NCBI GenBank assembly: GCA_003150755.1
Contig: QAMT01000023.1
Coordinates: 62,001-126,000, forward strand
DNA length: 64,000 bases
Origin: Phascolarctobacterium sp.
Lineage (GTDB): Bacteria; Bacillota; Negativicutes; Acidaminococcales; Acidaminococcaceae
Direction of reading: 5' to 3'
Shown here: in pieces, positions 1 to 7,746 of the stretch
Numbering within the stretch: the first letter of the stretch is position 1
Layout of the letters: every line of letters starts with the position of its first letter
Program-made: the position numbers and the translations under genes
The notes under the pieces: model-generated
Seen by the model: the letters and a program-made list of their open reading frames with translations, nothing else
What the model was told of the DNA's origin: nothing
Database searches by the model: none

Positions 1-1131
1 AAGGCCTTCTTCAAGGTCAGGGTCTTCATAATTGATGGTCGGCGGAACAATGCCGGTATCAATCGTCAGTGCGGTTGCAATAGCTTCAACACCGCCAGCA
101 GCGCCAAGCAAATGTCCGGTCATGGATTTGTTGGAGCTAATCATCATTTTATAAGCATGGTCGCCAAAAATTTTCTTGGCTGCAATAGTTTCATTCAAGT
201 CATTTCTATGAGTAGAAGTGCCGTGTGCGTTGATATAATCAACTTCATCCGGGCTGATGCCTGCATCTTTGATAGCCAGAGCCATGCATTCAGCCGGCAT
301 TTCGCCGCTCGGGTCCGGAGCAGTAATATGGTAAGCATCGGCAGTCATGCCATAGCCTGCAATTTCGGCATAGATATGAGCGCCGCGTTTCAATGCATGT
401 TCAAGTTCTTCCAGAACGAGAACGCCTGCGCCCTCGCCCATAACAAAGCCGTCACGTTTTTTGTCAAACGGGCAGGAAGCTTTTTCAGGATGTTCGTTAT
501 TGGTAGAGAGTGCTTTCATATTGCCGAAGCCTGCAACAGCCAGCGGATTGATAGCTGCTTCGCTGCCGCCTGCCATCATAATGTCAGCATCGCCGTACTG
601 GATAATCCTGAAAGCATCGCCAACACAGTTGGTGCCGGTTGCGCAAGCGGTTACAATCGCCATGTTAGGGCCTTTAAAGCCGAGCGCAATAGAAATCTGA
701 CCGGCCGGCATATTCGGAATTTCCATCGGAATAAAGAACGGGCTGATTTTGGACGGGCCTTTTTCAGCAAATTTCAAAGTCTGTTCCAGATAGGTGTGCA
801 TACCGCCGATACCACTGCCAACGCAAACGCCTGCTCTTACAGGGTCAATGGAAGCAAGGTCAAGTTTTGCATCTTCAACAGCCATTTTAGCCGCAGCAAC
901 AGCAAACTGGGTAACGCGGTCCATGCGTTTGGCTTCTTTTTTGTCGATGTATTTGGTGCAGTCAAAATCTTTTACTTCACCGGCAATTCTGGTGCCGTAT
1001 TCGCTGGCATCAAACTGGGTAATCGGCCCAATGCCGGATTTACCTGCTACCAGATTATTCCAGAATTCTTCTTTGCCGCTGCCGATAGGGGTAATTGCGC
1101 CCACGCCGGTTATAACAACTCTTCTCTTCAA
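1..1131 (-). CDS. fabF: 3-oxoacyl-ACP synthase II, FabF (3' end beyond window)
   Basis: Condenses malonyl-ACP with acyl-ACP in each elongation round of type II fatty acid synthesis. Reading the minus strand from a TTG at 1131 gives 377 open codons up to the window edge; the family is about 413 residues, so roughly 35 C-terminal residues are missing. The Cys-His-His active site is visible: Cys163 in TACATGT, His in INAHGTST, and His in NKSMTGH. The TTG start is chosen because GAGGTGA lies about 6 bases upstream and the protein begins MKRRVVITGVG as the family does. It is the last visible gene of the fapR operon, 17 bp after the fabK-like gene. Confidence 0.95.
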   Translation of the reverse strand, partial: MKRRVVITGVGAITPIGSGKEEFWNNLVAGKSGIGPITQFDASEYGTRIAGEVKDFDCTKYIDKKEAKRMDRVTQFAVAAAKMAVEDAKLDLASIDPVRAGVCVGSGIGGMHTYLEQTLKFAEKGPSKISPFFIPMEIPNMPAGQISIALGFKGPNMAIVTACATGTNCVGDAFRIIQYGDADIMMAGGSEAAINPLAVAGFGNMKALSTNNEHPEKASCPFDKKRDGFVMGEGAGVLVLEELEHALKRGAHIYAEIAGYGMTADAYHITAPDPSGEMPAECMALAIKDAGISPDEVDYINAHGTSTHRNDLNETIAAKKIFGDHAYKMMISSNKSMTGHLLGAAGGVEAIATALTIDTGIVPPTINYEDPDLEEGL

Positions 1132-1148
1132 AACAAATCACCTCAAAC

Positions 1149-2099
1149 TTAAATTTTTTCTATATCTTCTTTCAGCCTTCTGAAAATTTCTTTAACAGGC
1201 AGAATTTCTTTAATCTTCCACATATTGGCACCGGTAAACACAAGACCGGTTTCAACATCGCCCTGCTGAGCGCGTGTCAAAGCACGGATAATGCAGAAGC
1301 TGCGCGAGCAATGCTTCAGGCACGCATCGCAGGTTACAGGCCTTGGCTGTGTGCCGTCCAGCACTTTCTGTGCAAACGGATTTAAAATTGCGCGGCCTTT
1401 ATAACCAACCGGGCTGTCAATCTGCACAACGTCTTCTTTAGTCATCTTCAGGTAAAATTCCTTCAAAGCCGGTGCGCCGTTAGATTCTTCACTGGCAGCA
1501 AAACGGCTGCCCATCTGCACACCGTTAGCGCCAAGCTTCAGAAGCTCTGCCACATCAGCGCCGCAAACTGCGCCGCCTGCCGCGATAACAGGGATGTTAA
1601 CCGCTTTAACGATATCCGGCAAAATGGTTTTGATGGATTCCTGCGTACCAAGATGGCCGCCTGCCTCCGTTCCTTCTACAACAATAGCCGAAGCACCGAG
1701 TTTTTCGGAAATCTTGGCCAGTTTGACCGAAGAAACAATAGGAACTACTGCTACATTGTGGGCGCGGCCGATGGCGAAAATATCTCTTGAAAAACCGGCG
1801 CCGGCAACAAGCAAATCCACTTTTTCTTCAGCCGCTGTTGTAATAAGGTCGGCAAAAGCGCGTGCTGCCACCATAGCGTTAATGCCAATCATACCCTTGC
1901 CTTCGCTGAGCTTTCTTGCAAGGCGGATTTCCTGACGCAGCTCATCAAGCTCAAGGCCTGATGCCGCCACAAGGCCGACACCGCCCTCGCGTGCCACAGC
2001 ACCAGCCAGGCGCGCAGTAGAAAGCCTGATTGCCATGCCACCCTGGAATATAGGCATTTCAGCTACTTTATCACCTATTTTAAGCACTGGTAATTTCAA
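1149..2099 (-). CDS. fabK: FabK-type enoyl-ACP reductase / nitronate monooxygenase family flavoprotein
   Basis: A 316-residue FMN-binding TIM barrel of the FabK / nitronate monooxygenase family. Its place between acpP and fabF suggests it reduces enoyl-ACP, the last step of elongation; no other enoyl reductase is in the window. The motif EAGGH (about 146-150), holding the FabK catalytic histidine, and the phosphate-binding glycines near AAGGAVCGADV are present. An unusual C-terminal cysteine set (C258, C261, C265, C270, counted from the first TTG) suggests a metal or Fe-S site; it is not something I associate with characterised FabK. Two tandem TTG codons (2102 and 2099) could start it; the second is better spaced from GGGGG. 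Enoyl reductase is inferred from context. Confidence 0.8.
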   Translation of the reverse strand: MKLPVLKIGDKVAEMPIFQGGMAIRLSTARLAGAVAREGGVGLVAASGLELDELRQEIRLARKLSEGKGMIGINAMVAARAFADLITTAAEEKVDLLVAGAGFSRDIFAIGRAHNVAVVPIVSSVKLAKISEKLGASAIVVEGTEAGGHLGTQESIKTILPDIVKAVNIPVIAAGGAVCGADVAELLKLGANGVQMGSRFAASEESNGAPALKEFYLKMTKEDVVQIDSPVGYKGRAILNPFAQKVLDGTQPRPVTCDACLKHCSRSFCIIRALTRAQQGDVETGLVFTGANMWKIKEILPVKEIFRRLKEDIEKI

Positions 2100-2182
2100 C
2101 AAATATCCCCCATTTCTGGTTAAGATGCTACTTACATAAAGTGGCAGGGAGGCATACCGCCTCCCGCCAAACTGCGGATAAA

Positions 2183-2413
2183 TTATTTTTCTTCATCCAA
2201 CATTTTAACTGCGTCCGCAACAGTGCGGATTTTTTCTGCTTTTTCGTCAGGGATTTCTACACCGAATTCCTCTTCAAAAGCCATGATAAGTTCAACGATA
2301 TCCAGAGAGTCTGCACCCAAATCGTCGATGAAGGAAGATTCCATTTTTACTTCTTCCGGGTCAACACTCAATTGTTCTACAGTGATGTCTTTAACTTTGT
2401 CGAAAGTGCTCAT
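2183..2413 (-). CDS. acpP: Acyl carrier protein
   Basis: A 76-residue acidic carrier protein that holds growing acyl chains on a phosphopantetheine arm. The attachment serine is Ser36 in GADSLDIVE, in the usual place at the start of helix II. Length and charge match AcpP exactly. The ATG start has a strong GGAGGTGA site 6 bases upstream. It lies between fabG and fabK in the operon, with 83 bp before the fabK-like gene, which may allow separate translation levels for this very abundant protein. Confidence 0.97.
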   Translation of the reverse strand: MSTFDKVKDITVEQLSVDPEEVKMESSFIDDLGADSLDIVELIMAFEEEFGVEIPDEKAEKIRTVADAVKMLDEEK

Positions 2414-2453
2414 TACGATTCACCTCCTTCCAAGGTAGTTTGATAATACACTA

Positions 2454-3197
2454 TTACATTACCATACCGCCGTCGACATGTAAAGTCTGGCCGGTTATAT
2501 AAGCGGCATTATCGCTCACAAGGAACAAAACCGCCTTGGCAATATCCTCAGGTTCACCCAAACGGGCAAGCGGAATAGAAGCTTCCATAGCTGCTACAAC
2601 TTTTTCAGAAAGAACACTGGTCATATCAGTTTTGATAAAGCCCGGAGTAACAGCATTTACGCGGATGCCGCGCGCAGCCATTTCCTTGGCAACGCTGCGG
2701 GTAAAGCCCAGAATACCGGCTTTGGCAGCCGCATAGTTAGCCTGTCCTGCATTGCCCATCAAAGCTACAACAGAGCTGATATTTACAATACTGCCGCTGC
2801 GCTGCTTGGCCATATATTTAACAGCAGCCTTGGTGCAATTAAATACGCCTTTCAGGTTAGTGTTCAAAACTGCGTCCCAGTCTTCTTCTTTCATGCGCAG
2901 AAGCAGAGTATCGCGGGTAATGCCGGCATTATTGACAAGAATATCAATATGGCCCAGCTCTTTAACAACTTTTTCTACCATTTCTGCGCAAACTTCGGTT
3001 TTGGAAACATCACCCTGGACAAGAATTGCTTTTCTGCCCATTTTTTCAATTTCAGCAGCAACTGCTTCAGCTGCAGTGGTGCTGCCTGCAAAGTTTACGG
3101 CAATATCCGCGCCGTTTTCGGCAAGCATCAGCGCAATGGCTTTGCCGATACCGCGGGAAGCGCCGGTAACTAAAGCTACTTTGCCTTCTAACTGCAT
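2454..3197 (-). CDS. fabG: 3-oxoacyl-ACP reductase FabG
   Basis: NADPH-dependent short-chain dehydrogenase that reduces 3-oxoacyl-ACP to 3-hydroxyacyl-ACP. The 247-residue protein from the ATG at 3197 has the glycine-rich TGASRGIG nucleotide site (11-18), the NNAG motif, and the catalytic Ser (NISSVV), Tyr and Lys (YAAAK). The start was moved in from an upstream in-frame codon because CCAGGAGGT lies just before 3197 and the protein then begins MQLEGKVALVTG, as the family does. It starts two bases past the end of fabD, typical of translational coupling. Confidence 0.96.
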   Translation of the reverse strand: MQLEGKVALVTGASRGIGKAIALMLAENGADIAVNFAGSTTAAEAVAAEIEKMGRKAILVQGDVSKTEVCAEMVEKVVKELGHIDILVNNAGITRDTLLLRMKEEDWDAVLNTNLKGVFNCTKAAVKYMAKQRSGSIVNISSVVALMGNAGQANYAAAKAGILGFTRSVAKEMAARGIRVNAVTPGFIKTDMTSVLSEKVVAAMEASIPLARLGEPEDIAKAVLFLVSDNAAYITGQTLHVDGGMVM

Positions 3198-3198
3198 T

Positions 3199-4146
3199 TT
3201 AACGTACCTCCTGGAAATGAGCAAGTGTTTTTGCAAGGCTTGCTTCGTCTTCTACATTCAAAGAAGTTACGCTTCTGTCGATTTTTTTGTTGAAACCGCA
3301 CAAAACTTTGCCCGGGCCAACTTCAACAAAGGTATCAACGCCGCCTGCAATCATTTTTCTTACGCCGGTTTCCCAAAGCACAGGCATTGCCGCCTGGCGG
3401 ATAAGAGCTTCGCGGATAACGTCAGCCTTGGTTTCTTCTTCGGCGTTTACATTAGCCATAACAGGAATTTTGGCATCATGGAAGGTAATGGTTTTAAACA
3501 CTTCTGCCAGACGCTCGGAAGCAGGCTGGAGCAGAGTGCTGTGGAACGGAGCGCTTACAGGCAAAAGCACTGCGCGTTTGGCACCGGCTTCTTTCAAAGC
3601 AACCAGCGCTTTATCAACTGCGCCAACAGCACCGGCAATTACTACCTGGCCGGGGCAGTTAAAGTTTACTGCCTGTACGGCTTCGCCGCATTCAGCTTCA
3701 ATGCCGCGGCAGATTTCAACGATTTTTTCGGTATCCATGCCAAGAACTGCTGCCATGCTGCCTTCACCGACAGGAACAGCTTCCTGCATGAACTGGCCTC
3801 TCTTGCGCACAATGCGTACAGCATCTGCAAAGTCCAGCGCTTCAGCCTGTACCAGTGCGGAATATTCACCCAGGCTGTGGCCTGCGGCAATCTCGCAGGT
3901 TACACCGTTTTCGGCAAGCACTCTTGCGCAGGCAACGCTGGCAGTCAAAATAGCCGGCTGAGTGTTGAATGTCAGACGCAGCTGGTCTTCAGGGCCTTCA
4001 AAGCACAATTTGCTGATAGAAAAGCCCAAAGCGTCGTCAGCTTCTTCAAAAGTTCTGCGCGCACACGCATAATTGTCGTACAAATCTTTGCACATGCCAA
4101 CGCTCTGCGAGCCCTGGCCGGGGAAAATAAATGCTACTTTACTCAT
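3199..4146 (-). CDS. fabD: Malonyl-CoA:ACP transacylase FabD
   Basis: Transfers malonyl from CoA to ACP, supplying the extender unit for FabH and FabF. The 315-residue protein has GQGSQ near the N-terminus (10-14), the nucleophile Ser91 in GHSLGEYSAL, and a downstream histidine in PVSAPFHS, the standard layout. It sits between fabH and fabG with very short gaps, inside the FapR-headed operon. Malonyl-CoA, its substrate, is also the ligand of FapR in characterised relatives, so enzyme and regulator draw on the same pool. Confidence 0.97.
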   Translation of the reverse strand: MSKVAFIFPGQGSQSVGMCKDLYDNYACARRTFEEADDALGFSISKLCFEGPEDQLRLTFNTQPAILTASVACARVLAENGVTCEIAAGHSLGEYSALVQAEALDFADAVRIVRKRGQFMQEAVPVGEGSMAAVLGMDTEKIVEICRGIEAECGEAVQAVNFNCPGQVVIAGAVGAVDKALVALKEAGAKRAVLLPVSAPFHSTLLQPASERLAEVFKTITFHDAKIPVMANVNAEEETKADVIREALIRQAAMPVLWETGVRKMIAGGVDTFVEVGPGKVLCGFNKKIDRSVTSLNVEDEASLAKTLAHFQEVR

Positions 4147-4169
4147 TCACAAAGCCTCTCTTCCGTCGT

Positions 4170-5171
4170 TTATTTGCACCATTTAAGTACAATACTGCCC
4201 CACGTAAGGCCTGCGCCGAAAGCAACAAGCAAAAGGTTGTCGCCTTTTTTCATGGCGTGCTGGTCCTGCATTTCCGTCAAAGCGATAGGAATGCACGCTG
4301 CGGAAGTATTGCTGTATTTATCAATGTTAACCCAAACTTTTTCCATCGGCATTTTAAAATGCTTGGCTGCGGACTGGATAATGCGGATATTTGCCTGATG
4401 CGGTACCAGCATATCAATATCCTCATTGGTCAGGCCTGCCTGCTCAAGGGATTTTTTAGCCGTTTTACCCATAATCTTAACGGCAAATTTAAATACTTCG
4501 TTGCCGTTCATGTGTACGGTATGTTCTTTAGCGTCAACGGTTTCGTGGCTGGCCGGCTTGCGGCTGCCGCCTGCCGGCTGGTACAGATGCACGCTGCCAG
4601 CGCCGTCACTGCCAAGGTCAAGACCTAAAATGCCATAGCCTTCTTCAACCTCGCCCAATACTGCTGCGCCGGCGCCATCGCCAAACAATACGCAGGTATT
4701 GCGGTCTTCCCAGTTCAGAATGCGTGAAAGAGTTTCTGCACCGATTACAAGCGCTTTTTTATAAAGGCCGCTGGCAATCATCTGTGCTGCCACGCTTACA
4801 CCGTAAACAAAACCGGTGCAGCCTGCGGAAATATCAAATGCCGCTGCATGCTGAGCCCACAGCCTGTCCTGCACAAGGCAGGCAGTAGAAGGATATACAC
4901 CGTAGTCAGGCGTAGCCGTTGCAACAATGATAAGGTCAATTTCAGCCGGAGTAACGCCCGCGTCCTCCAGGGCACGCCTTGCAGCAATCAGGGCCAGGTC
5001 GCTTGTTGCCTGCTCGGGAGCTGCAATATGGCGGGTTCTGATACCGGTACGCTGAACAATCCATTCGTCGGTAGTGTCAACCATTTTTTCCAGGTCGTGG
5101 TTAGTTAAAATCTTGCTGGGAAGATAGCTGCCTACACCCAAAATACCTACTTGTTTTACAGCTTTAGTCAT
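4170..5171 (-). CDS. fabH: 3-oxoacyl-ACP synthase III, FabH
   Basis: Starts fatty acid synthesis by condensing an acyl-CoA primer with malonyl-ACP. The 333-residue sequence shows the Cys-His-Asn triad: Cys118 in ISAGCTGFVYG, His in VPHQANIRI, and Asn in YSNTSAA. The ATG overlaps the plsX stop by four bases (ATGA), indicating translational coupling. Whether the primer is acetyl-CoA or branched acyl-CoA cannot be read safely from sequence. Confidence 0.97.
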   Translation of the reverse strand: MTKAVKQVGILGVGSYLPSKILTNHDLEKMVDTTDEWIVQRTGIRTRHIAAPEQATSDLALIAARRALEDAGVTPAEIDLIIVATATPDYGVYPSTACLVQDRLWAQHAAAFDISAGCTGFVYGVSVAAQMIASGLYKKALVIGAETLSRILNWEDRNTCVLFGDGAGAAVLGEVEEGYGILGLDLGSDGAGSVHLYQPAGGSRKPASHETVDAKEHTVHMNGNEVFKFAVKIMGKTAKKSLEQAGLTNEDIDMLVPHQANIRIIQSAAKHFKMPMEKVWVNIDKYSNTSAACIPIALTEMQDQHAMKKGDNLLLVAFGAGLTWGSIVLKWCK

Positions 5172-6193
5172 TTATCTGTCCTCGTTTCTTTACTTTCTTC
5201 TTTAATTACGATTTCTGCTATATGTTTTACTACATCGCGCTCGGCAAAATTAATTGCCACCCTGATAGCGCTGGTAATGGACTTAGCCTTGCTGTTGCCG
5301 TGGCAGATAATGAACGGGGCCTTGACACCCAAAAGCAGTGCTCCGCCGTATTCCGTAACGTCAGCACGTTTTTTCAGCGCTTTCAGTACAGGAAGCAGGA
5401 GAAAACCGCCGAGCTTTGCTCTCCAGCCACCCTGCAAAATGGCGTCCTTAACTACTATCATTATAGCACTTGCAAGCCCTTCTGCAAACTTCAAAACAAC
5501 ATTGCCGACAAAACCATCGCACACAACTACATCTACCGTGCCTTTATTGATGTCGCGGCCTTCTACGTTGCCGATAAAGTTAATATGCTTTTCTTCTTTC
5601 AGCAGCGGATATGTTGCCAAAGCCTGCTCGTTGCCTTTGGTTTCTTCTTCACCGATATTCAGCAGGCCTACACGCGGCTTATCGACATTGAACATCAGCT
5701 CGGAATACACACTGCCCATCAGTGCGCTCTGCACCATGTGCTCCGGCTTGGCGTCAACCTTAGCGCCGCTGTCAAGAAGAACAGTCGTGCCGGTAAGGTT
5801 CGGTATCGGCGTTGCAATCGCCGGGCGTTCAATGCCTTTAATGCGCCCCAGATAAAACAGCGCTGCCGCAACTGCTGCGCCCGTACTGCCGGAAGACACC
5901 AGTGCGTCGCATTTTTTCTCGCGCAGAAGGCGTGTTGCCACAACAATGGACGAATTCTTTTTGGATTTTACCGCAATCGAAGGATGCTCATCCATCCTGA
6001 TTACTTCCGTCGCTTCGCAGATAGTAAGCCTTGTTTCGTCATCTGCTTTATATTCGTGCAGCAGGTCTTTGATAATTACCGGGTCGCCTACCAGCACAAT
6101 CTCACAATCAAATTCTTTTACAGCCTGTACCGCTCCAAGCACAAGTTCTTTCGGGCCATAGTCCGTTCCCATTACATCAAGCGCGATTTTCAT
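5168..6193 (-). CDS. plsX: Phosphate acyltransferase PlsX
   Basis: Makes acyl-phosphate from acyl-ACP, the acyl donor for PlsY in phospholipid synthesis. The 341-residue protein starts MKIALDVMGTDYGPKE, the family's N-terminus, so the ATG at 6193 is preferred over an upstream in-frame start; an AAAGGA site lies about 9 bases before it. It overlaps the 3' end of fapR by 17 bp and the start of fabH by 4 bp. The fapR-plsX-fabD/H-fabG-acpP order is the classic Gram-positive lipid operon, linking fatty acid and phospholipid synthesis under one regulator. Confidence 0.97.
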   Translation of the reverse strand: MKIALDVMGTDYGPKELVLGAVQAVKEFDCEIVLVGDPVIIKDLLHEYKADDETRLTICEATEVIRMDEHPSIAVKSKKNSSIVVATRLLREKKCDALVSSGSTGAAVAAALFYLGRIKGIERPAIATPIPNLTGTTVLLDSGAKVDAKPEHMVQSALMGSVYSELMFNVDKPRVGLLNIGEEETKGNEQALATYPLLKEEKHINFIGNVEGRDINKGTVDVVVCDGFVGNVVLKFAEGLASAIMIVVKDAILQGGWRAKLGGFLLLPVLKALKKRADVTEYGGALLLGVKAPFIICHGNSKAKSITSAIRVAINFAERDVVKHIAEIVIKEESKETRTDK

Positions 6194-6764
6194 TTGCCTG
6201 TGTCCTTTCGTCCGGGCAGGGTACAATAATAAATTTTGCCCGGAAAACTTCTTCGTTGTTATTTCTTATTTTAACCCAAATTATATATTTGTTAAACTCC
6301 CTGCGGATAACTTCTGCCTTGGCAACCAAAGTAGCACCGGCGTAAACAGGCACCTTGTATTTTACATTGCCCACACCGGTCAGCGCCGCTTCGGCGTCCA
6401 CAACGGCTAAAGCCAGCGTATTGGCCATGGCAAACATATAATAACCGCGGGCTACACCTGTTTTTTCAAGCACCATATCAGGAGTTATTTTCATCATGGA
6501 AATGCCGGAGTGGTTAAGCTCCAGGTCAATCAAGTCGCCGACGATATCTTTTTTATCAATGGCTTTAAGCTTTACCTGCGCCTTTTCGGCCATCTGCCGC
6601 GTGCGCTCGCGCAGCTCCGGGATGTTAAGGCTAAGCCTGTCCAAGCGGATAGTCTGAATACTTACCGCAAGGTTCTTAGCCAGCTGCTCATCCGTTAAAA
6701 AAGGGTTTTTTTGCAGCATTTTAAACAAGCGCTCATGCCGTATTACTTTTTTAGCAGAATTCAT
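6177..6764 (-). CDS. fapR: Fatty acid and phospholipid synthesis regulator FapR
   Basis: Repressor of lipid synthesis that releases DNA on binding malonyl-CoA in characterised Firmicutes. The 195-residue protein has an N-terminal DeoR-like helix-turn-helix (about 22-47, FLTDEQLAKNLAVSIQTIRL), a linker helix and a C-terminal hot-dog domain (about 80-185, including GNVKYKVPVYAG). It is the first gene of the operon, behind a strong promoter with an imperfect dyad that fits the FapR operator, so it probably represses itself and all downstream fab genes. Its 3' end overlaps plsX. Confidence 0.95.
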   Translation of the reverse strand: MNSAKKVIRHERLFKMLQKNPFLTDEQLAKNLAVSIQTIRLDRLSLNIPELRERTRQMAEKAQVKLKAIDKKDIVGDLIDLELNHSGISMMKITPDMVLEKTGVARGYYMFAMANTLALAVVDAEAALTGVGNVKYKVPVYAGATLVAKAEVIRREFNKYIIWVKIRNNNEEVFRAKFIIVPCPDERTQANENRA

Positions 6765-6778
6765 AACATCACCTTATT

Positions 6779-6795
6779 TTAATACCTGCTCCTAA
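6779..6795 (-). promoter_or_regulatory. Candidate FapR operator
   Basis: A 17-bp imperfect dyad with half-sites TTAATACC and, on the other strand, TTAGGAGC. Compared with the published half-site TTAGTACC they match 7 of 8 and 6 of 8 bases. It lies 11 bp downstream of the -10 element, over the likely transcription start of fapR, where repressor binding would block initiation. The match is read by eye. Confidence 0.7.
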
Positions 6796-6806
6796 TATCT
6801 GGATTT

Positions 6807-6835
6807 ATTATAATCGTACAAAACGAAAAATGCAA
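6807..6835 (-). promoter_or_regulatory. Promoter of the fapR-plsX-fab operon
   Basis: On the minus strand TTGCAT (6830-6835) and TATAAT (6807-6812) are separated by exactly 17 bp, a near-consensus sigma-A type promoter 43 bp upstream of the fapR start. It lies just downstream of two tandem terminators that close the rpmF transcript. Confidence 0.85.
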
Positions 6836-6882
6836 GAAAAATTTATCAGCCTGGCTTTTATAAAATTGTCAAAAATAAAAAA

Positions 6883-6898
6883 GAGGCCTCAAGGCCTC
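6883..6898 (-). terminator. Second terminator after rpmF
   Basis: GAGGCC/GGCCTC stem with a 4-base loop, followed on the minus strand by TTTTTTATTTTT. It follows the terminator at 6929-6952, so the rpmF transcript has two in series before the fapR promoter. Confidence 0.8.
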
Positions 6899-6928
6899 CT
6901 TACTTAACTTTGCCAATAAAAGCAAAAA

Positions 6929-6952
6929 CCCCTAAGCCAATGGCTTAAGGGG
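6929..6952 (-). terminator. First terminator after rpmF
   Basis: Stem CCCCTTAAGCC / GGCTTAGGGG (one bulged base) read on the minus strand just after the rpmF stop, followed by TTTTTG. T-runs flank both sides, but only minus-strand genes use it here. Confidence 0.85.
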
Positions 6953-6958
6953 TATTTT

Positions 6959-7141
6959 TTACTCAGCGTCTTTCGCTACAACCTGTTTGCCGTTGTAATA
7001 ACCACATTCAGGGCAAACGCGGTGCGGCATTTTCATTTCGTGACATTGCGGGCATTCAACTAATCCCGGAGCGGTAAGCTTCCAGTTTGCACGGCGGGAA
7101 TCACGGCGCGCTTTAGACATTTTTCTTTTTGGTACTGCCAT
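6959..7141 (-). CDS. rpmF: 50S ribosomal protein L32
   Basis: A 60-residue protein of the large ribosomal subunit. It starts MAVPKRKMSKARRDSRRANW and carries a CPQC plus CPEC pair (about residues 29-45), so it is the zinc-binding form of L32. The ATG at 7141 is chosen because GAGGAGGTG lies 7 bases upstream; an in-frame codon six residues earlier would include that site. It follows yceD, the conserved pair seen in many bacteria, and ends in two tandem terminators. Confidence 0.97.
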   Translation of the reverse strand: MAVPKRKMSKARRDSRRANWKLTAPGLVECPQCHEMKMPHRVCPECGYYNGKQVVAKDAE

Positions 7142-7173
7142 CGTTGTACACCTCCTCAAGCATAAGGCAAAAT

Positions 7174-7677
7174 TTAATTTTTGATGAATTGCTTTAATGC
7201 CGCCAGTCTGGGATCAACCGTAGTTGTATCACAGCCGCAGTCGCCTTCATTTCTGTCAGCCCCGCAGACCGGACACAGCCCACGGCAATCTTCCCTGCAA
7301 AGTGACTGCAAGGGAACTGCCAAAAGGAGGCTCTCTCGAACAGGCTCTGTTATATCAAGCAGATCTGATTCATAGATAAAAGCATCATTTTCAATGTTTT
7401 CTGCGCCTGCCGGGTAAAATTTTTCGACAACCTGCGCGGCTAAAGGCTCTGTAAAAACCTTCAGGCAGCGTCCGCAGGTACGTTCAATTTCCGTTTTTAC
7501 GTCAGCCTTCAGCAATATTACGTCACCGGCGTTTTCTACCATGCCCTCCAAAATAATAGGGGCAGTCACTTTTAAATCCGTTTCCATAATGTTAAGTTCG
7601 TCCGGCGTCAGCTCATACGAAAAATTCTTACTGCCGACAAGTCTTTTTTTGATTTCTGCGACATTTATTCTTATCAT
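7174..7677 (-). CDS. yceD: YceD/DUF177 family protein
   Basis: A 167-residue DUF177 protein. The family nearly always precedes rpmF; in plants and E. coli it is linked to 23S rRNA accumulation, so a role in large-subunit maturation is plausible but not shown. The sequence has CGRC (about 89-92) in the middle and a C-terminal CREDCRGLCPVCGADRN cluster ending in CGCD, probably a metal-binding knuckle. A consensus promoter lies 19 bp upstream, giving a very short leader with GGTGA close to the ATG. It is cotranscribed with rpmF. Confidence 0.9.
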   Translation of the reverse strand: MIRINVAEIKKRLVGSKNFSYELTPDELNIMETDLKVTAPIILEGMVENAGDVILLKADVKTEIERTCGRCLKVFTEPLAAQVVEKFYPAGAENIENDAFIYESDLLDITEPVRESLLLAVPLQSLCREDCRGLCPVCGADRNEGDCGCDTTTVDPRLAALKQFIKN

Positions 7678-7695
7678 ATTTCACCAATCGTATCA

Positions 7696-7724
7696 ATTAT
7701 AGCGATGCAAAGCGGCTTTGTCAA
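7696..7724 (-). promoter_or_regulatory. Promoter of yceD-rpmF
   Basis: Perfect consensus on the minus strand: TTGACA (7719-7724), 17 bp, TATAAT (7696-7701). A strong constitutive promoter is what a ribosomal-protein operon needs. The leader would be only about a dozen bases. Confidence 0.92.
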
Positions 7725-7746
7725 GTAATTGTTATCTGCCGGAGGC

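Noticed and set aside
112..1152. Long plus-strand open frame opposite fabF
   Set aside because: Shadow of fabF in another frame; its residue composition is unlike a real protein and no ribosome site precedes it. The same holds for 2752-4398, 5222-6229 and 45662-46801.
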